DNA of 64,000 nucleotides. It comes from Microbacterium halophytorum. GTDB lineage: Bacteria; Actinomycetota; Actinomycetes; Actinomycetales; Microbacteriaceae. The stretch is from assembly GCF_002970975.1 (NCBI RefSeq), contig NZ_PNFA01000008.1, positions 151,228-215,227 of the forward strand, read 5' to 3'. A model generated the notes under the pieces. The model was not told the DNA's origin. It was given only the letters and a program-made list of their open reading frames with translations, and did not search any database. Of the stretch, positions 28,583 through 38,230 are shown piece by piece. A program made the translations under genes and the position numbers. Position 1 is the first letter of the stretch. Each line of letters starts with the position of its first letter.

Positions 28583-29638
28583 GTGAACGTCAGCCGCGCC
28601 GCAGCGACCGTCGGCACCCTGGGAATCGGGGCCATGATGCTCGCCGGCTGCGCCTCCGGGGCGAGCGGGGCCGAGGCCGCCGACGAGGTGCGCCTCGGAT
28701 ACTTCGCCAACGTCACGCACGCCCCGGCCCTCATCGGCGTACAGCGGGGGCTGTTGCAGGACGCGCTCGGCGACACCGAGCTGAAGCCGGAGCTCTTGGG
28801 CGCGGGCCCCGCGGCCATCGAAGCGCTGACGGCTGGATCTATCGATGCGGCGTACGTCGGGCCGAACCCGGCGATCAACACGTACATCCAATCGGGCGGA
28901 CGCTCGGCGAGGATCATCGCGGGCGCGACATCCGGCGGCGCGTCCCTCGTGGTGCGGGACGGCATCGATTCAGCGGCCGACCTGGCCGGTGCGGACCTCG
29001 CCAGCCCGCAGCTCGGCAACACGCAGGACGTGGCGCTGCGGGCCTGGCTGGCGGACTCCGGCTACGAGACCTCGATCACGAGCGGCGGGGACGTCACGAT
29101 CACACCGACGAGCGGTGCGCTCGCGCTGACGCTGTTTCAGAAAGGCGAGCTCGACGGCGCCTGGCTTCCCGAACCGTGGGCGTCGCGCCTGGTGGTCGAC
29201 GCCGGCGCCGACGTGCTCGTCGACGAGGCCGACCTCTGGCCCGACGGCGCGTTCCCGACGACGGTGCTGCTCGTGCGGGCCGACTTCGCCGACGAGCGCC
29301 CCGACCTCGTCGAAAAGCTCATCGCGGGGCACGTCGACGCGGTCGACTGGTTGAACGACAACGACGAGGCCGCTCCGGATGCCGTGAACCGAGCGCTGAC
29401 GGACGCCACCGGCCAGGGCCTGACGGACGAGGTCCTGCACCGCGCCCTCGGGAACGTCACCTTCTCGGTCGACCCGCACGCCGGTGCCTTCGAGGCGCTC
29501 GTGGCGGACGGCATCGCCGCCGGCACGCAGAAAGAGGGGCCGATCGACGGGATCTTCGACCTGGCCGCCCTGAACGCGCAGCTCGATCGGGCTGGCCGGG
29601 AGCCGGTCTCGGCGGGCGGACTGGGGGCGGACCGATGA
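28583..29638 (+). CDS. ABC transporter substrate-binding lipoprotein (sulfonate/nitrate/taurine type)
   Basis: 351 residues from GTG 28583 with GAGGAGG upstream. Lipoprotein signal with lipobox LAGC (Cys23). The mature part has the SsuA/TauA/NrtA fold: VRLGYFANVTHAPALIGVQRGL, AGSIDAAYVGPNPAINTY and DGAWLPEPWASRLV. It is 39 nt after cysN and overlaps the ATPase gene by 4 nt, so a sulfur compound (sulfonate or sulfate) is the likely ligand. No desulfonating monooxygenase is seen in the operon. Confidence 0.87.
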   Translation: MNVSRAAATVGTLGIGAMMLAGCASGASGAEAADEVRLGYFANVTHAPALIGVQRGLLQDALGDTELKPELLGAGPAAIEALTAGSIDAAYVGPNPAINTYIQSGGRSARIIAGATSGGASLVVRDGIDSAADLAGADLASPQLGNTQDVALRAWLADSGYETSITSGGDVTITPTSGALALTLFQKGELDGAWLPEPWASRLVVDAGADVLVDEADLWPDGAFPTTVLLVRADFADERPDLVEKLIAGHVDAVDWLNDNDEAAPDAVNRALTDATGQGLTDEVLHRALGNVTFSVDPHAGAFEALVADGIAAGTQKEGPIDGIFDLAALNAQLDRAGREPVSAGGLGADR

Positions 29639-30456
29639 CCGTGCCGGCCGGGACGCCCGCCCCTCCCGTCTTCGCTCCGAGCTTCGACGGCTTCGCGCCG
29701 CCGCCGTCCGCGCCGCCCGCCGAGCCGATCGTGCGCGTGCGGAGCGCGAGCAAGCGCTACGGCACGGGCCCCGTCGTGCTCGACGACGTCTCCCTCGATA
29801 TCGCGCCGGGCGAGTTCGTCTGCCTGCTCGGGGCATCCGGATGCGGCAAATCGACCCTGCTCAACCTGATCGCCGGGCTCGAACCCGCGACGGCCGGCTC
29901 GATCGACGTCCCCGGCGAGGGCGCGGCCGTGATGTTCCAGGAGTCGGCGCTGATGCCGTGGCTGAGCGCCCGGCGCAACGTCGAGCTCGCGCTGCGGCTG
30001 CGCGGCATGCCGCGCGCGCAGCGCACCGAGGAGGCGCAGCGCCTGCTCGCGACCGTGAACCTCGCGGACGCGGGCGACAAGAGGCCGCACGAGCTCTCGG
30101 GCGGGATGCGGCAGCGCGTCGCGCTCGCGAGGGCGCTCGCACAGGACCGACCGGTTCTGCTGATGGACGAGCCGTTCGCCGCCCTCGATGCCATCACGCG
30201 CGACCTCCTGCACGAGGAGCTCGAGCGAGTGTGGCGCGCGACGGGGCGCACGATCGTGTTCGTCACGCACAACGTGCTCGAGGCCGTCCGGCTCGGGCAG
30301 CGCGTCGTCCTGCTCTCCAGCCGCCCCGGCCGCATCGCCCGCGAATGGCGCCTCGGCGGCAGGGGCGGGCGCCGCACGGACACCCCGGATTCCGCGGCGC
30401 TCGCCGCCGAGATCACCGCAGAGCTGCGAGGGGAGATCCGCCGCAATGCCCGCTGA
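29635..30456 (+). CDS. ABC transporter ATP-binding protein (SsuB/TauB type)
   Basis: 273 residues from ATG 29635 (ATGA overlap). A Pro-rich N-terminal 30 residues precede the nucleotide-binding domain: Walker A GASGCGKST, Q-loop VMFQESALMPWL, signature LSGGMRQRVALARAL, Walker B VLLMDEPFAALD, switch VTHNVLEA. EPFAALD and the short C-terminus are typical of the nitrate/sulfonate/taurine importers. Confidence 0.92.
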   Translation: MTVPAGTPAPPVFAPSFDGFAPPPSAPPAEPIVRVRSASKRYGTGPVVLDDVSLDIAPGEFVCLLGASGCGKSTLLNLIAGLEPATAGSIDVPGEGAAVMFQESALMPWLSARRNVELALRLRGMPRAQRTEEAQRLLATVNLADAGDKRPHELSGGMRQRVALARALAQDRPVLLMDEPFAALDAITRDLLHEELERVWRATGRTIVFVTHNVLEAVRLGQRVVLLSSRPGRIAREWRLGGRGGRRTDTPDSAALAAEITAELRGEIRRNAR

Positions 30457-31375
30457 GCAGAGCACCGCGGCGCGCTCCGCCGGTGAGCGCGGGCGCCGCA
30501 GCGCCGACCCGAAGGGCGACGTCGACGCGCTGGCGGCCGGCCTCGACCGCCTGCAGAGCGACGACGCGCTGCGCACCCCCGCGTGGCGCGGCGTGCTGGC
30601 CAAGGCGCTTCCCCCCGTCGTCCTCCTCGTCGCGCTGCTGGCCGCCTGGCAGCTGTACGTCGTGATCGCCCAGCCGCGCCCCGACATCTCGCCGGGGCCG
30701 CTCCGGGTGCTCGGCGCGCTCGGCGACGCGTGGGGACAGGGGCGCCTGCAGGAGGCCCTGCTGACCAGCCTCGAGCGCGGCATCATCGGCTTCGTCATCG
30801 CGATCGTCGTCGGCACGCCGTTGGGCCTGCTGCTGGCGGAATGGCGCTGGCTCCGCCGCGCGGCCGGGCCGCTGATCTCCGGCCTGCAGGTGCTGCCGTC
30901 GGTCGCCTGGGTTCCCGCGGCGATCATCTGGTTCGGCCTCTCCGACGCCACCGTGTACTTCGTGATCCTGATGGGAGCGATCCCCTCGATCATCAACGGC
31001 CTGCTGTCGGGCATCGACCAGGTGCCGCCGCAGCTGCGCCGGGCCGGCGTCGTGCTCGGCGCGAGCCGCTGGCAGTTGGCGAGCGCCGTCGTGCTGCCCG
31101 CCGCTCTGCCCGGCTACGTCGCGGGCCTGAAGCAGGGCTGGGCCTTCTCCTGGCGCTCGCTGATGGCAGCCGAGATCATCGCCGTCGGCGGCTCCATCGG
31201 CTTCGGCCTCGGCTCGATGCTGCAGCAGTCCCGCGAGCTCGCCGACCTGGCGGGCGTGCTCGGCACGATCCTCCTGATCCTCGCGATCGGCGTGCTCATC
31301 GAGCTGCTCGTGTTCGGCCCGCTCGAGCGCAGGCTGCTGCGCGGCCGGGGCCTCGCCCAGGGAGACGGGCGATGA
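30446..31375 (+). CDS. ABC transporter permease (SsuC/TauC type)
   Basis: 309 residues from ATG 30446, overlapping the ATPase gene by 11 nt, with GAGGGGAG upstream. About 55 hydrophilic residues precede six predicted membrane helices; the first is [17 protein letters not shown]. The coupling motif is [28 protein letters not shown]. It completes a one-permease importer with the two genes before it. Confidence 0.92.
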   Translation: MPAEQSTAARSAGERGRRSADPKGDVDALAAGLDRLQSDDALRTPAWRGVLAKALPPVVLLVALLAAWQLYVVIAQPRPDISPGPLRVLGALGDAWGQGRLQEALLTSLERGIIGFVIAIVVGTPLGLLLAEWRWLRRAAGPLISGLQVLPSVAWVPAAIIWFGLSDATVYFVILMGAIPSIINGLLSGIDQVPPQLRRAGVVLGASRWQLASAVVLPAALPGYVAGLKQGWAFSWRSLMAAEIIAVGGSIGFGLGSMLQQSRELADLAGVLGTILLILAIGVLIELLVFGPLERRLLRGRGLAQGDGR

Positions 31376-32127
31376 GCGGGTCCGTCACCCTCGTCGGCGC
31401 GGGGCCGGGCGACGCCGGGCTGCTGACCCTGGGCGGTCTGCGCGCCCTGCAGGCGGCCGACGTGATCGTCGCCGACCGGCTCGGCGCCCGCGCCGTGCTG
31501 GAGCAGCTCGCCGCAGACGGCGTCGAACTCGGCGGCGAGGTCATCGACGTCGGCAAGCTCCCCGGCCACCACCAGGTACCGCAGGACGAGATCAACGACC
31601 TCCTCGTCCGGCACGCGTCCGCCGGCAGGCGCGTCGTGCGCCTCAAGGGCGGCGATCCCTTCGTCTTCGGCCGCGGCCGCGAGGAGCAGATCCACTGCGA
31701 GACGGCCGGCATCGTCGTCGACGTCGTTCCCGGCGTCACGAGCGCCGTGTCCGTCCCCGCGATCGCGGGGATCCCCCTGACCCACCGCGGGGTCGCGACG
31801 ACCTTCACCGTCACGAGCGCGCACGACCAGCTCGAGCCGGGCGGCGCCGTCGCCCGCGCCGGCGGAGAGCACACGGTCGTGCTGCTGATGGGAGTGAACA
31901 CCCTCGGCCACTCGGCGCACGTGCTCGCCTCCGGCGGGAGGGGCGCCGACTGCCCCGTCGCGATCGTCGAGGACGGCTACGGCGAGAACCAGCGCGTCAC
32001 GATCGGCACGCTCGGCACGATCACGCAGCTCGCGGCCGCCCGCCGGGTGCGCTCCCCCGCCGTGATCGTCGTCGGCGACGTCGTGCGCCTCAGCCCGCAC
32101 GCGGCATCCCCCACAGCTTCCGATTGA
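31372..32127 (+). CDS. cobA: Uroporphyrinogen-III C-methyltransferase
   Basis: 251 residues from ATG 31372 (ATGA overlap). Methylates uroporphyrinogen III twice to precorrin-2, the first dedicated step to siroheme. Visible: GAGPGD (9-14), [54 protein letters not shown]. Single-domain form, without the CysG dehydrogenase/ferrochelatase half; those two steps are not encoded in this operon. Its place here fits siroheme supply for the sulfite reductase. Confidence 0.94.
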   Translation: MSGSVTLVGAGPGDAGLLTLGGLRALQAADVIVADRLGARAVLEQLAADGVELGGEVIDVGKLPGHHQVPQDEINDLLVRHASAGRRVVRLKGGDPFVFGRGREEQIHCETAGIVVDVVPGVTSAVSVPAIAGIPLTHRGVATTFTVTSAHDQLEPGGAVARAGGEHTVVLLMGVNTLGHSAHVLASGGRGADCPVAIVEDGYGENQRVTIGTLGTITQLAAARRVRSPAVIVVGDVVRLSPHAASPTASD

Positions 32128-32139
32128 AAGGCCCTGTCC

Positions 32140-33531
32140 ATGACCTCTGCACCTCTCGCCCTGCGCGTCGCGATCGTCGGCGCCGGCCCCGCCGGCATCT
32201 ACGCCGGCAACCTGCTGACGAACGCCGTCGCCGAGCGCGGCGGCCGCGTCGAGATCGACCTGTTCGAGTCGCTGCCGGCCCCCTACGGCCTCATCCGGTA
32301 CGGCGTCGCACCCGACCACCCCCGCATCAAGGGCATCGTGAACTCGCTGCACGAGATGCTCGACGCGCAGGCCGAGGTGCCCGAGGGCGAGGCGGCCCGG
32401 CGCAACATCCGGTTCATCGGCAACGTCGAGGTGGGCAAGGACATCGACCTCGACGAGCTGCGGGAGCGCTACAGCGCCGTCATCCTCGCCACGGGCGCGA
32501 TCCAGGACGCGGCGCTCGATGTGCCCGGCGTCGACCTGCCGGGCTCGTACGGGGCCGCCGACTTCGTCGCCTGGTTCGACGGGCACCCGGATGTCGCGCG
32601 CACCTGGCCGCTGGAGGCCCGCGAGGTCGCCGTGATCGGCAACGGCAACGTGGCGCTCGACGTCGCCAGGGTGCTCGCCAAGCACGCCGTCGACCTGCGC
32701 TCGACCGAGGTCCCCGACAACGTGCTCACCGGTCTCGAGGCCTCCGCTGTCACGGACGTGCACGTGTTCGGTCGCCGCGGGCCCGCCGACATCAAGTTCA
32801 CGCCGATCGAGCTGCGCGAGCTGGGCGAGGTGCCGGGCGTCGACATCGTGCTGCACGACGAGGACTTCGACGGCGTCGACCCGGCCGCCGCGGCGAACAA
32901 CCAGCTGAAGGTGATGCTGCGCACGCTGAACAAGTGGCGCGAGCGCCCCGAGGGCACCGCGTCGCGGCGGCTGCACCTGCACTTCCGGCACGCGCCGGTG
33001 TCGATCGAGGGCGAAGGGCGCGTCGAGTCGATCCGCTTCGCGCGGACCGAGACCGGCGCCGACGGCGCCCTCGTGGTGACCGACGAGATCCGGGAGTACC
33101 CCGTGCAGGCCGTCTACCGCGCCGTGGGCTACTACGGCTCGCGCGTGATCGGGGCCCCCTTCGACGAGGCGCGCGGCGTCATCCCGAACGAGGCGGGGCG
33201 CGTCGACGGCGAGCAGGGCCTGTACGCGACCGGGTGGATCAAGCGCGGTCCCGTCGGCCTGATCGGCCACACCAAGTCCGACGCGCTCGAGACGATCACG
33301 AACCTCGTCGCCGATGCCGAGGCGGGGGCGCTCTCCGCTGTCGATTCCGCCGACGTCCTCGACCTGCTGGACGAGCGCGACACGGAGTACACCACGTGGG
33401 ACGGCTGGCTCGCCCTGGACGCCTACGAGCGCCACCTCGGCGAGACGCACGAGCACGCGCGCGAGCGCGTCAAGGTCGTGCCGCGCGAGGAGCAGGTGGC
33501 GGTCTCACGCGAGGGGGCTCTGGTCGAATGA
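32140..33531 (+). CDS. fprA: NADPH-ferredoxin reductase, FprA/adrenodoxin reductase type
   Basis: 463 residues. FAD-binding [13 protein letters not shown] (14-26) and the block [21 protein letters not shown] are diagnostic of the adrenodoxin-reductase family; [15 protein letters not shown] is the NADPH site, and [18 protein letters not shown] closes the FAD site. It would pass electrons from NADPH to the ferredoxin encoded next (4-nt overlap), and so to sulfite reductase. Confidence 0.93.
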   Translation: MTSAPLALRVAIVGAGPAGIYAGNLLTNAVAERGGRVEIDLFESLPAPYGLIRYGVAPDHPRIKGIVNSLHEMLDAQAEVPEGEAARRNIRFIGNVEVGKDIDLDELRERYSAVILATGAIQDAALDVPGVDLPGSYGAADFVAWFDGHPDVARTWPLEAREVAVIGNGNVALDVARVLAKHAVDLRSTEVPDNVLTGLEASAVTDVHVFGRRGPADIKFTPIELRELGEVPGVDIVLHDEDFDGVDPAAAANNQLKVMLRTLNKWRERPEGTASRRLHLHFRHAPVSIEGEGRVESIRFARTETGADGALVVTDEIREYPVQAVYRAVGYYGSRVIGAPFDEARGVIPNEAGRVDGEQGLYATGWIKRGPVGLIGHTKSDALETITNLVADAEAGALSAVDSADVLDLLDERDTEYTTWDGWLALDAYERHLGETHEHARERVKVVPREEQVAVSREGALVE

Positions 33532-33854
33532 CGTACGTCATCGCGCTCCCGTGCGTCGATGTGAAGGACCGCGCCTGCATCGACGAGTGCCCCGTCGACT
33601 GCATCTACGAGGGCGAGCGCTCGCTCTACATCCACCCCGACGAGTGCGTCGACTGCGGCGCCTGCGAGCCCGTCTGCCCCGTCGAGGCGATCTACTACGA
33701 GGACGACCTGCCCGATGAGTGGCAGGACTACTACACCGCGAACGTCGGCTTCTTCGAGGAGCTCGGCTCGCCCGGCGGCGCGGCGAAGGTCGGCACGTAC
33801 GCGTTCGACCACCCCATCGTCGCGGCGCTGCCGCCGCAGGAGGGTGAGGGCTGA
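33528..33854 (+). CDS. fdxA: 7Fe ferredoxin
   Basis: 108 residues from ATG 33528 (ATGA overlap). Cys9, Cys17 and Cys21 with the spaced CPVDC, plus [12 protein letters not shown], give the [3Fe-4S]/[4Fe-4S] pattern of actinobacterial FdxA. The C-terminal extension ([21 protein letters not shown]) is typical. It is the last gene of the operon and probable electron donor to SirA. Confidence 0.94.
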   Translation: MTYVIALPCVDVKDRACIDECPVDCIYEGERSLYIHPDECVDCGACEPVCPVEAIYYEDDLPDEWQDYYTANVGFFEELGSPGGAAKVGTYAFDHPIVAALPPQEGEG

Positions 33855-33894
33855 CGGGCGCGGTCGAGGCGCGCCGTCCCGCCCCCGTCGGCGC

Positions 33895-34911
33895 TCACGG
33901 CCGGGGGATCTCCTGCCACATCGCGATGCCGTCGTCGTCCGGCGTCGGCGACGCGCTCCGGCCGACGATCGTGACAGCTGTCGTCGGCGTGGCGCTCGTG
34001 CGGATGATGATGCGGTCGGCGTCGGTGCCGCGCAGCGCCTCCGAGAGCGCGTGCCTGACCTTTCGCAGCTCGGCGGCGTCGAGGTCGGTCAGCGCGTCGT
34101 CGTCGGTGACCGTCACGCTCACGCCCTGCATCCGGGCGCGCCGGATCGCGCCGCGCACCTCGGCGTCGAGCAGCCGGTGCGCGCGCAGCTCGTCGCGCAG
34201 CGTTCCTTCGGCGATGAGCGCCTCGTCGCGCTCTTCCTCGTCGAGCATCCCGCCCGAGGAGACGACCTTCGTCAGCACGGGCCCCGCTTCGGCGAGCGCG
34301 AAGCGCACGCGCTCGCGTCGCTCGGTGCGCCGCGCTTCCTGGGCCGCCTGCCACGAGGCGGCCGTCTGCTGCAGGCGCATCAGCTCCGCTGTGTCGTGGC
34401 GCGCCCTGTCGACGGCCCACACGAGAAGCTGCGCGACGGCGACCCAGAGGAACGTGCCGAGCAGGCCCCTCCCCTGTGCGTGGGCGATGCCCATCGCGCT
34501 GACGCCGATGACGGCCGTCGCGCAGACCCCGCCCCACGCCCAACCCGGCCGCCGCCGCACCGCGACAACGGTGAACGCCTGACCGGCGGCCCCGAACATC
34601 GTCGCGACGATGGGTTCGTGGATCTTCTCTCCGCTCGCCGCCACGGCGAGCAGCTGAGCCGCCACGACCGCGACGACGACCGCGATCGCCGCCCACAGCG
34701 GCAGCCTCGACGGCGAGTGCTTCTCGGCGGGCACGCCGTCGCGCTCTTCGCCCGGCAGCCAGAGCGCCGCGGCGAGCGCCGCCGCCCAGATCACGACGGC
34801 GGCGACGTGGAGAGCCGGGTGGGGCACGATGAAGACGATCACGATGCCCCGGATGAGGAAGTAGCAGGCGAACGCGAGAGCGATCGCCATCAGCATGCGC
34901 CGGATGGTCAC
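33895..34911 (-). CDS. Membrane protein associated with a two-component system
   Basis: 338 residues from GTG 34911, overlapping the kinase stop (GTGA) with GGAGG upstream. About five hydrophobic segments in the first 170 residues, then a helical stretch (RLQQTAASWQAAQEARRTERRERVRFAL) and a soluble C-terminal region. The C-terminal ~100 residues (LTDLDAAELRKVRHALSEALRGTDADRIIIRTSATPTTAVTIVG) recall a histidine kinase ATPase domain, but no N-box or G-boxes are seen. It may be a degenerate kinase that pairs with the one next to it. No function assigned. Confidence 0.7.
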   Translation of the reverse strand: MTIRRMLMAIALAFACYFLIRGIVIVFIVPHPALHVAAVVIWAAALAAALWLPGEERDGVPAEKHSPSRLPLWAAIAVVVAVVAAQLLAVAASGEKIHEPIVATMFGAAGQAFTVVAVRRRPGWAWGGVCATAVIGVSAMGIAHAQGRGLLGTFLWVAVAQLLVWAVDRARHDTAELMRLQQTAASWQAAQEARRTERRERVRFALAEAGPVLTKVVSSGGMLDEEERDEALIAEGTLRDELRAHRLLDAEVRGAIRRARMQGVSVTVTDDDALTDLDAAELRKVRHALSEALRGTDADRIIIRTSATPTTAVTIVGRSASPTPDDDGIAMWQEIPRP

Positions 34912-36185
34912 GACTCGCCTCCTTCGCCGCGGTCGTGCACGGATGCGACCGCCCGCCATTCGAGGCGCACGATCGTGCCCTTGGGCCCCGATTCGACGGC
35001 GGCCGCGCCGCCGATGGCGCCCATCCGTGCGACGATCGACCCCCGGATCCCGATCCTGTCCGCCGGGATCGCTTCGACATCGAGCCCTGGTCCCCTGTCC
35101 GAGATCTCGACGCGCACCCCCGCGGGTTCGGCGCTGACGCGCGCGGCGAGCCCCGCGCCATCCGCGTGCTGCACGGCGTTCGCGATCGCCTGCTTCGCGG
35201 CGAGCACGAGCGCGCGGGCGACGCGGCCCGGGACCACGCCGACGCTGCTGCCCGCGTCATCCGGGGCTTCGGCCGGCACATCGAGCTCGACCCCGAGCTC
35301 GCCGGCGGCGCGCTCGATCGCCGAGGCGATCTCGCACGCCGTGCGGGGCTCGTCGCTGCCCTCCGGTGCGGCGCTGCCCGCGTCTGCCAGCCGGGTGAGC
35401 GCTTCCCGCGACATCTCGACGGCGAGGTCGCGCTCGCGCTGCGATTCGGCGCGCGCCGCCGCGATGAGCGCCGCCAGCACGCTGTCGTGCATCAGCATCG
35501 CCACCTCGACGCGCTCCTGCTCCGCCGCCTCCTCCGCCTGTGCCTGCGTGTACGCCTCGACGGCCCGCACGCGTGCGCTGTCGACGCCGTCGGAGATCGC
35601 GCGGAACATCCATCCGAGCGTCACGACGAGCAGGTTGAGGAGGATCGCCATCGAGACGTCCCAGACGAGGACCTGCCAGGCCTCAGGCGCGAACGCGGCG
35701 CGCAGCAGCTGCGCGATCCCGAACGCGAGCGGCGGCACGTAGGCCCAGACCACCTGCAGGCCGAACGGGAACGCGACCACCGAGGCGCCGACGACGACGG
35801 TGAGGAGGTAGTACGGCCACGGCTGCTGGGTCGGGTCGACGGCCTCGGAGTCGGCGAGCGCCCACCACACCATCATGGCGACGTACGCGACGGCGAACGT
35901 GCCCGCCGCGAGGCGGGCGAACCGCCCGGCCGCGCACGCGACGACCATCACGGCCAGCGCCGCGAACGTGACGATCACAGGAACGGGATGCTCCGCATGC
36001 TGGCCGCTCGTGACCGCGATCACGACGGCCTGCGCGCCGAGCACGAGCGCGCTCAGGGCGACGAGCCCCTGCACGATGCGCTCGAACCGGCCCCTCGTGA
36101 AGTGGCCGGGCCCGGATGACGACGACGCGAAGATCCGCGGGACGCGGAACCAGGCGTCGTCGATCAGCGACGGCTTATCCGACAC
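34908..36185 (-). CDS. Sensor histidine kinase, NarL/LuxR-partner type
   Basis: 425 residues. About six membrane segments between residues 38 and 205 with little extracytoplasmic sequence, so it may sense the membrane or small molecules within it. The phospho-acceptor region has AMLMHDSVLAALIAA (His) instead of the standard DHxP-like box. The ATPase domain shows AKQAIANAVQHA (N-box) and VEISDRGPGLD (G1), then GTIVRLEW. It overlaps the regulator gene upstream by 11 nt and the membrane-protein gene downstream by 4 nt. Confidence 0.85.
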   Translation of the reverse strand: MSDKPSLIDDAWFRVPRIFASSSSGPGHFTRGRFERIVQGLVALSALVLGAQAVVIAVTSGQHAEHPVPVIVTFAALAVMVVACAAGRFARLAAGTFAVAYVAMMVWWALADSEAVDPTQQPWPYYLLTVVVGASVVAFPFGLQVVWAYVPPLAFGIAQLLRAAFAPEAWQVLVWDVSMAILLNLLVVTLGWMFRAISDGVDSARVRAVEAYTQAQAEEAAEQERVEVAMLMHDSVLAALIAAARAESQRERDLAVEMSREALTRLADAGSAAPEGSDEPRTACEIASAIERAAGELGVELDVPAEAPDDAGSSVGVVPGRVARALVLAAKQAIANAVQHADGAGLAARVSAEPAGVRVEISDRGPGLDVEAIPADRIGIRGSIVARMGAIGGAAAVESGPKGTIVRLEWRAVASVHDRGEGGES

Positions 36186-36837
36186 CCGGCCGTTCCTCGG
36201 CGAGCGGGTCGACGATGCCGTCCTCCACGGCGCGCCGGAGCAGGTCGACCTTGGTCGGCGCGGGGCGCCCGACGTCGGTGTACTTCACCCGCACGCGGGT
36301 GATGTTCTCCTTCGCCGTGGAGTACGCGACCCCCAGCTGATCGGCGACGGCCTTCAGCGGAAGGCCGGCGGCGTAGAGCCGGAGCACCTCCCGCTCGCGC
36401 GCGGAGAGCTGTGCGTCGGCGAAGTCCCTGTCGCCCTCGACGGCGCTCGCCCACTCGATGTTGTTGAGCTGCTCCCCCCGCGCGACGATGCCGACGGCGT
36501 CGATCACGTCTCCGATCGGCGACGCCTTGCTGACGACGCCCACGGCACCCGCGGCGAGCGCCTCGCGCACGGCGGCCGGTCGGTCGGCGACCGAATGGAT
36601 GATGACAGATGAGTCGACGGCGAGGCGCACGACGTTCTCGGTCACGGTCGTGCCGTCGCCGAGCGTCAGGTCGAGCAGCACGACGTCGGCCGCGGGCGCG
36701 GACGTCGTGGTGCGCCACGCGAGGTAGTCGGTCACGGTCGGCCCTGCGTACGCGGCCTCCCAGCCTGCGCGCCCGATCGCCGCGACCAGACCGAGCCGCA
36801 CGGACTCGTGGTCATCGATGAGCGCCACCCTCGTCAT
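36175..36837 (-). CDS. Two-component response regulator, LuxR/NarL type
   Basis: 220 residues. N-terminal receiver with IDDHESVRLGL (acidic pair), phospho-acceptor Asp in VVLLDLTLGDG, a Ser in VIIHSVAD and Lys in GVVSKASP. C-terminal helix-turn-helix LSAREREVLRLYAAGLPLKAVADQLGVAYSTAKENITRVRVKY. TAGGCT (plus strand 36844-36849) is 6 nt before the ATG with no ribosome site: leaderless. The 12 nt before the ATG (TAGGCTGGCCGG) are identical to those before birA. Target genes unknown. Confidence 0.92.
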   Translation of the reverse strand: MTRVALIDDHESVRLGLVAAIGRAGWEAAYAGPTVTDYLAWRTTTSAPAADVVLLDLTLGDGTTVTENVVRLAVDSSVIIHSVADRPAAVREALAAGAVGVVSKASPIGDVIDAVGIVARGEQLNNIEWASAVEGDRDFADAQLSAREREVLRLYAAGLPLKAVADQLGVAYSTAKENITRVRVKYTDVGRPAPTKVDLLRRAVEDGIVDPLAEERPGVG

Positions 36838-36877
36838 CCGGCCAGCCTATCCGTTCGCTGTGCGCCGGGCGGACCGG

Positions 36878-38149
36878 TCACCTGGTGAGGATGGCGAGCG
36901 CCTCGACGTGGTGCGAGTGCGGGAACAGGTCGAACGCCGACAGCGACGACAGCTCGTACCCGACCCGGCGGAACGTACCGATGTCTCTGGCGAGGGCGAC
37001 GGGGTCGCACGCGACGTACGCGATGCGGCTCGGCCCGAGGTCGGCGAGCGTCTCCACGACCTGGCGCCCCGCGCCCGAGCGCGGCGGATCGAGCAGGGCG
37101 ACGCCGCGCGTGAGCATCTCGCGGTCGAAGAGGCTCGCCTGGTGCGAGAGCTGCGTGAGGAAGTGCTCGACCCGCAGGTCGAGCGCCTCCGCGCCGAAGT
37201 CGGCGAGGTTGGCCTCGGCGTGCACGGAGGCGCGCTCCGAGGCCTCGACCGTGGTCAGCCGCGCCCCCTCCGCCAGCTCCCCGAGTGCGGCGGCGAAGAG
37301 GCCGACGCCGCCGTACAGGTCGAGGTTCCACGCGTCGGACTCGAGAGGGCCGAGAGCACCGCGCACGGCGGAGCTGAGCACCTCGGCGGCGGCGCGATGC
37401 ACCTGCCAGAAGCCGCCGGCGTCGACCCGGAAGTCCCTGCCGGCCGCCGTCTCGATCACGACCTCCGGCTCCTCGCGCGGCTCCCGGGGAGCGCGCGGGC
37501 CGCGACCGCGGCTCGGTTTCCTGGCGGGCCGGCGGATCGTCCGGATGCCGCCGTCGGCCGGCTGCACCAGGTCGATGCGGCCCTCGGGGGCGCTGCGCAG
37601 CGCGAGGGCGACCTCCGCGATCTCGGGCGTCGCGAGGGGGTAGTCCTCGACGTCGACGACGCGGTGGCTCCGCGCGGCGAACGGCCCGATCCGGCCGTCG
37701 TGATCGACGTGCAGGCTGATCCGCGTGCGGTAGCGCAGCCCGTCGGCGGTCGCGACCGCGTCCGGATGCCCGTCGCCGAGGACCGCTTCCGGCCCGACGA
37801 CCGGCACGTCGATCTCGAGCCCGGCGAACTTCGCGAACGCCTCCCGCAGCACCTGCGCCTTCAGCTCGCGCTGGCGCGGGAGCGCGATGTGCCCGAGGTC
37901 GGCGCCGCCCGGCTGGTCGTCGCCTGCTCCCGGCCAGATGTGCGGCACGCGGTCGGGCGACGCCGTCTCGACCTCGAGGGTCTCGGCGCGCGCGAACGAC
38001 TTCTTGACCTCGGTGATGCGCGCCGTGACGCGCTCGCCGGGGATCGCGTCGCTGACGAAGACGACGCGGCCGCCCGGTTCGCGCGCAACGAAGACGCCGC
38101 CATGCGCGACGCCGGTGATGTCGAGGGTGACGAGGTCGCCGGTTTCCAT
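36878..38149 (-). CDS. Class I SAM-dependent RNA methyltransferase with TRAM domain (RumA/TrmA family)
   Basis: 423 residues. The N-terminal TRAM domain (about 1-60) is followed by the central and methyltransferase domains. NLDLYGGVGLFAAAL binds SAM, ALLDPPRSGAGRQVVE and YVACDPVALARDI carry the catalytic Cys region of 5-methyluridine methyltransferases. The iron-sulfur cysteines of RlmD are not evident. An Arg-rich insertion (about 207-225) is probably an RNA-binding tail. Expected to methylate a uridine in tRNA or rRNA; the exact position is unknown. Confidence 0.88.
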   Translation of the reverse strand: METGDLVTLDITGVAHGGVFVAREPGGRVVFVSDAIPGERVTARITEVKKSFARAETLEVETASPDRVPHIWPGAGDDQPGGADLGHIALPRQRELKAQVLREAFAKFAGLEIDVPVVGPEAVLGDGHPDAVATADGLRYRTRISLHVDHDGRIGPFAARSHRVVDVEDYPLATPEIAEVALALRSAPEGRIDLVQPADGGIRTIRRPARKPSRGRGPRAPREPREEPEVVIETAAGRDFRVDAGGFWQVHRAAAEVLSSAVRGALGPLESDAWNLDLYGGVGLFAAALGELAEGARLTTVEASERASVHAEANLADFGAEALDLRVEHFLTQLSHQASLFDREMLTRGVALLDPPRSGAGRQVVETLADLGPSRIAYVACDPVALARDIGTFRRVGYELSSLSAFDLFPHSHHVEALAILTR

Positions 38150-38198
38150 GGTCCTATCGTGTCAGGCCGCGCCTGCGAGGCGGCGGAATCGAGCCGAG

Positions 38199-38226
38199 GC
38201 GGGTGCCGCGCCGCCGCGGCACCCGC
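38199..38226 (-). terminator. Hairpin after the permease gene
   Basis: GCGGGTGCCGCG (38199-38210) and CGCGGCACCCGC (38215-38226) form a perfect 12-bp stem with a 4-nt loop, 4 nt beyond the permease stop codon. No T-run. Confidence 0.65.
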
Positions 38227-38230
38227 TCGA

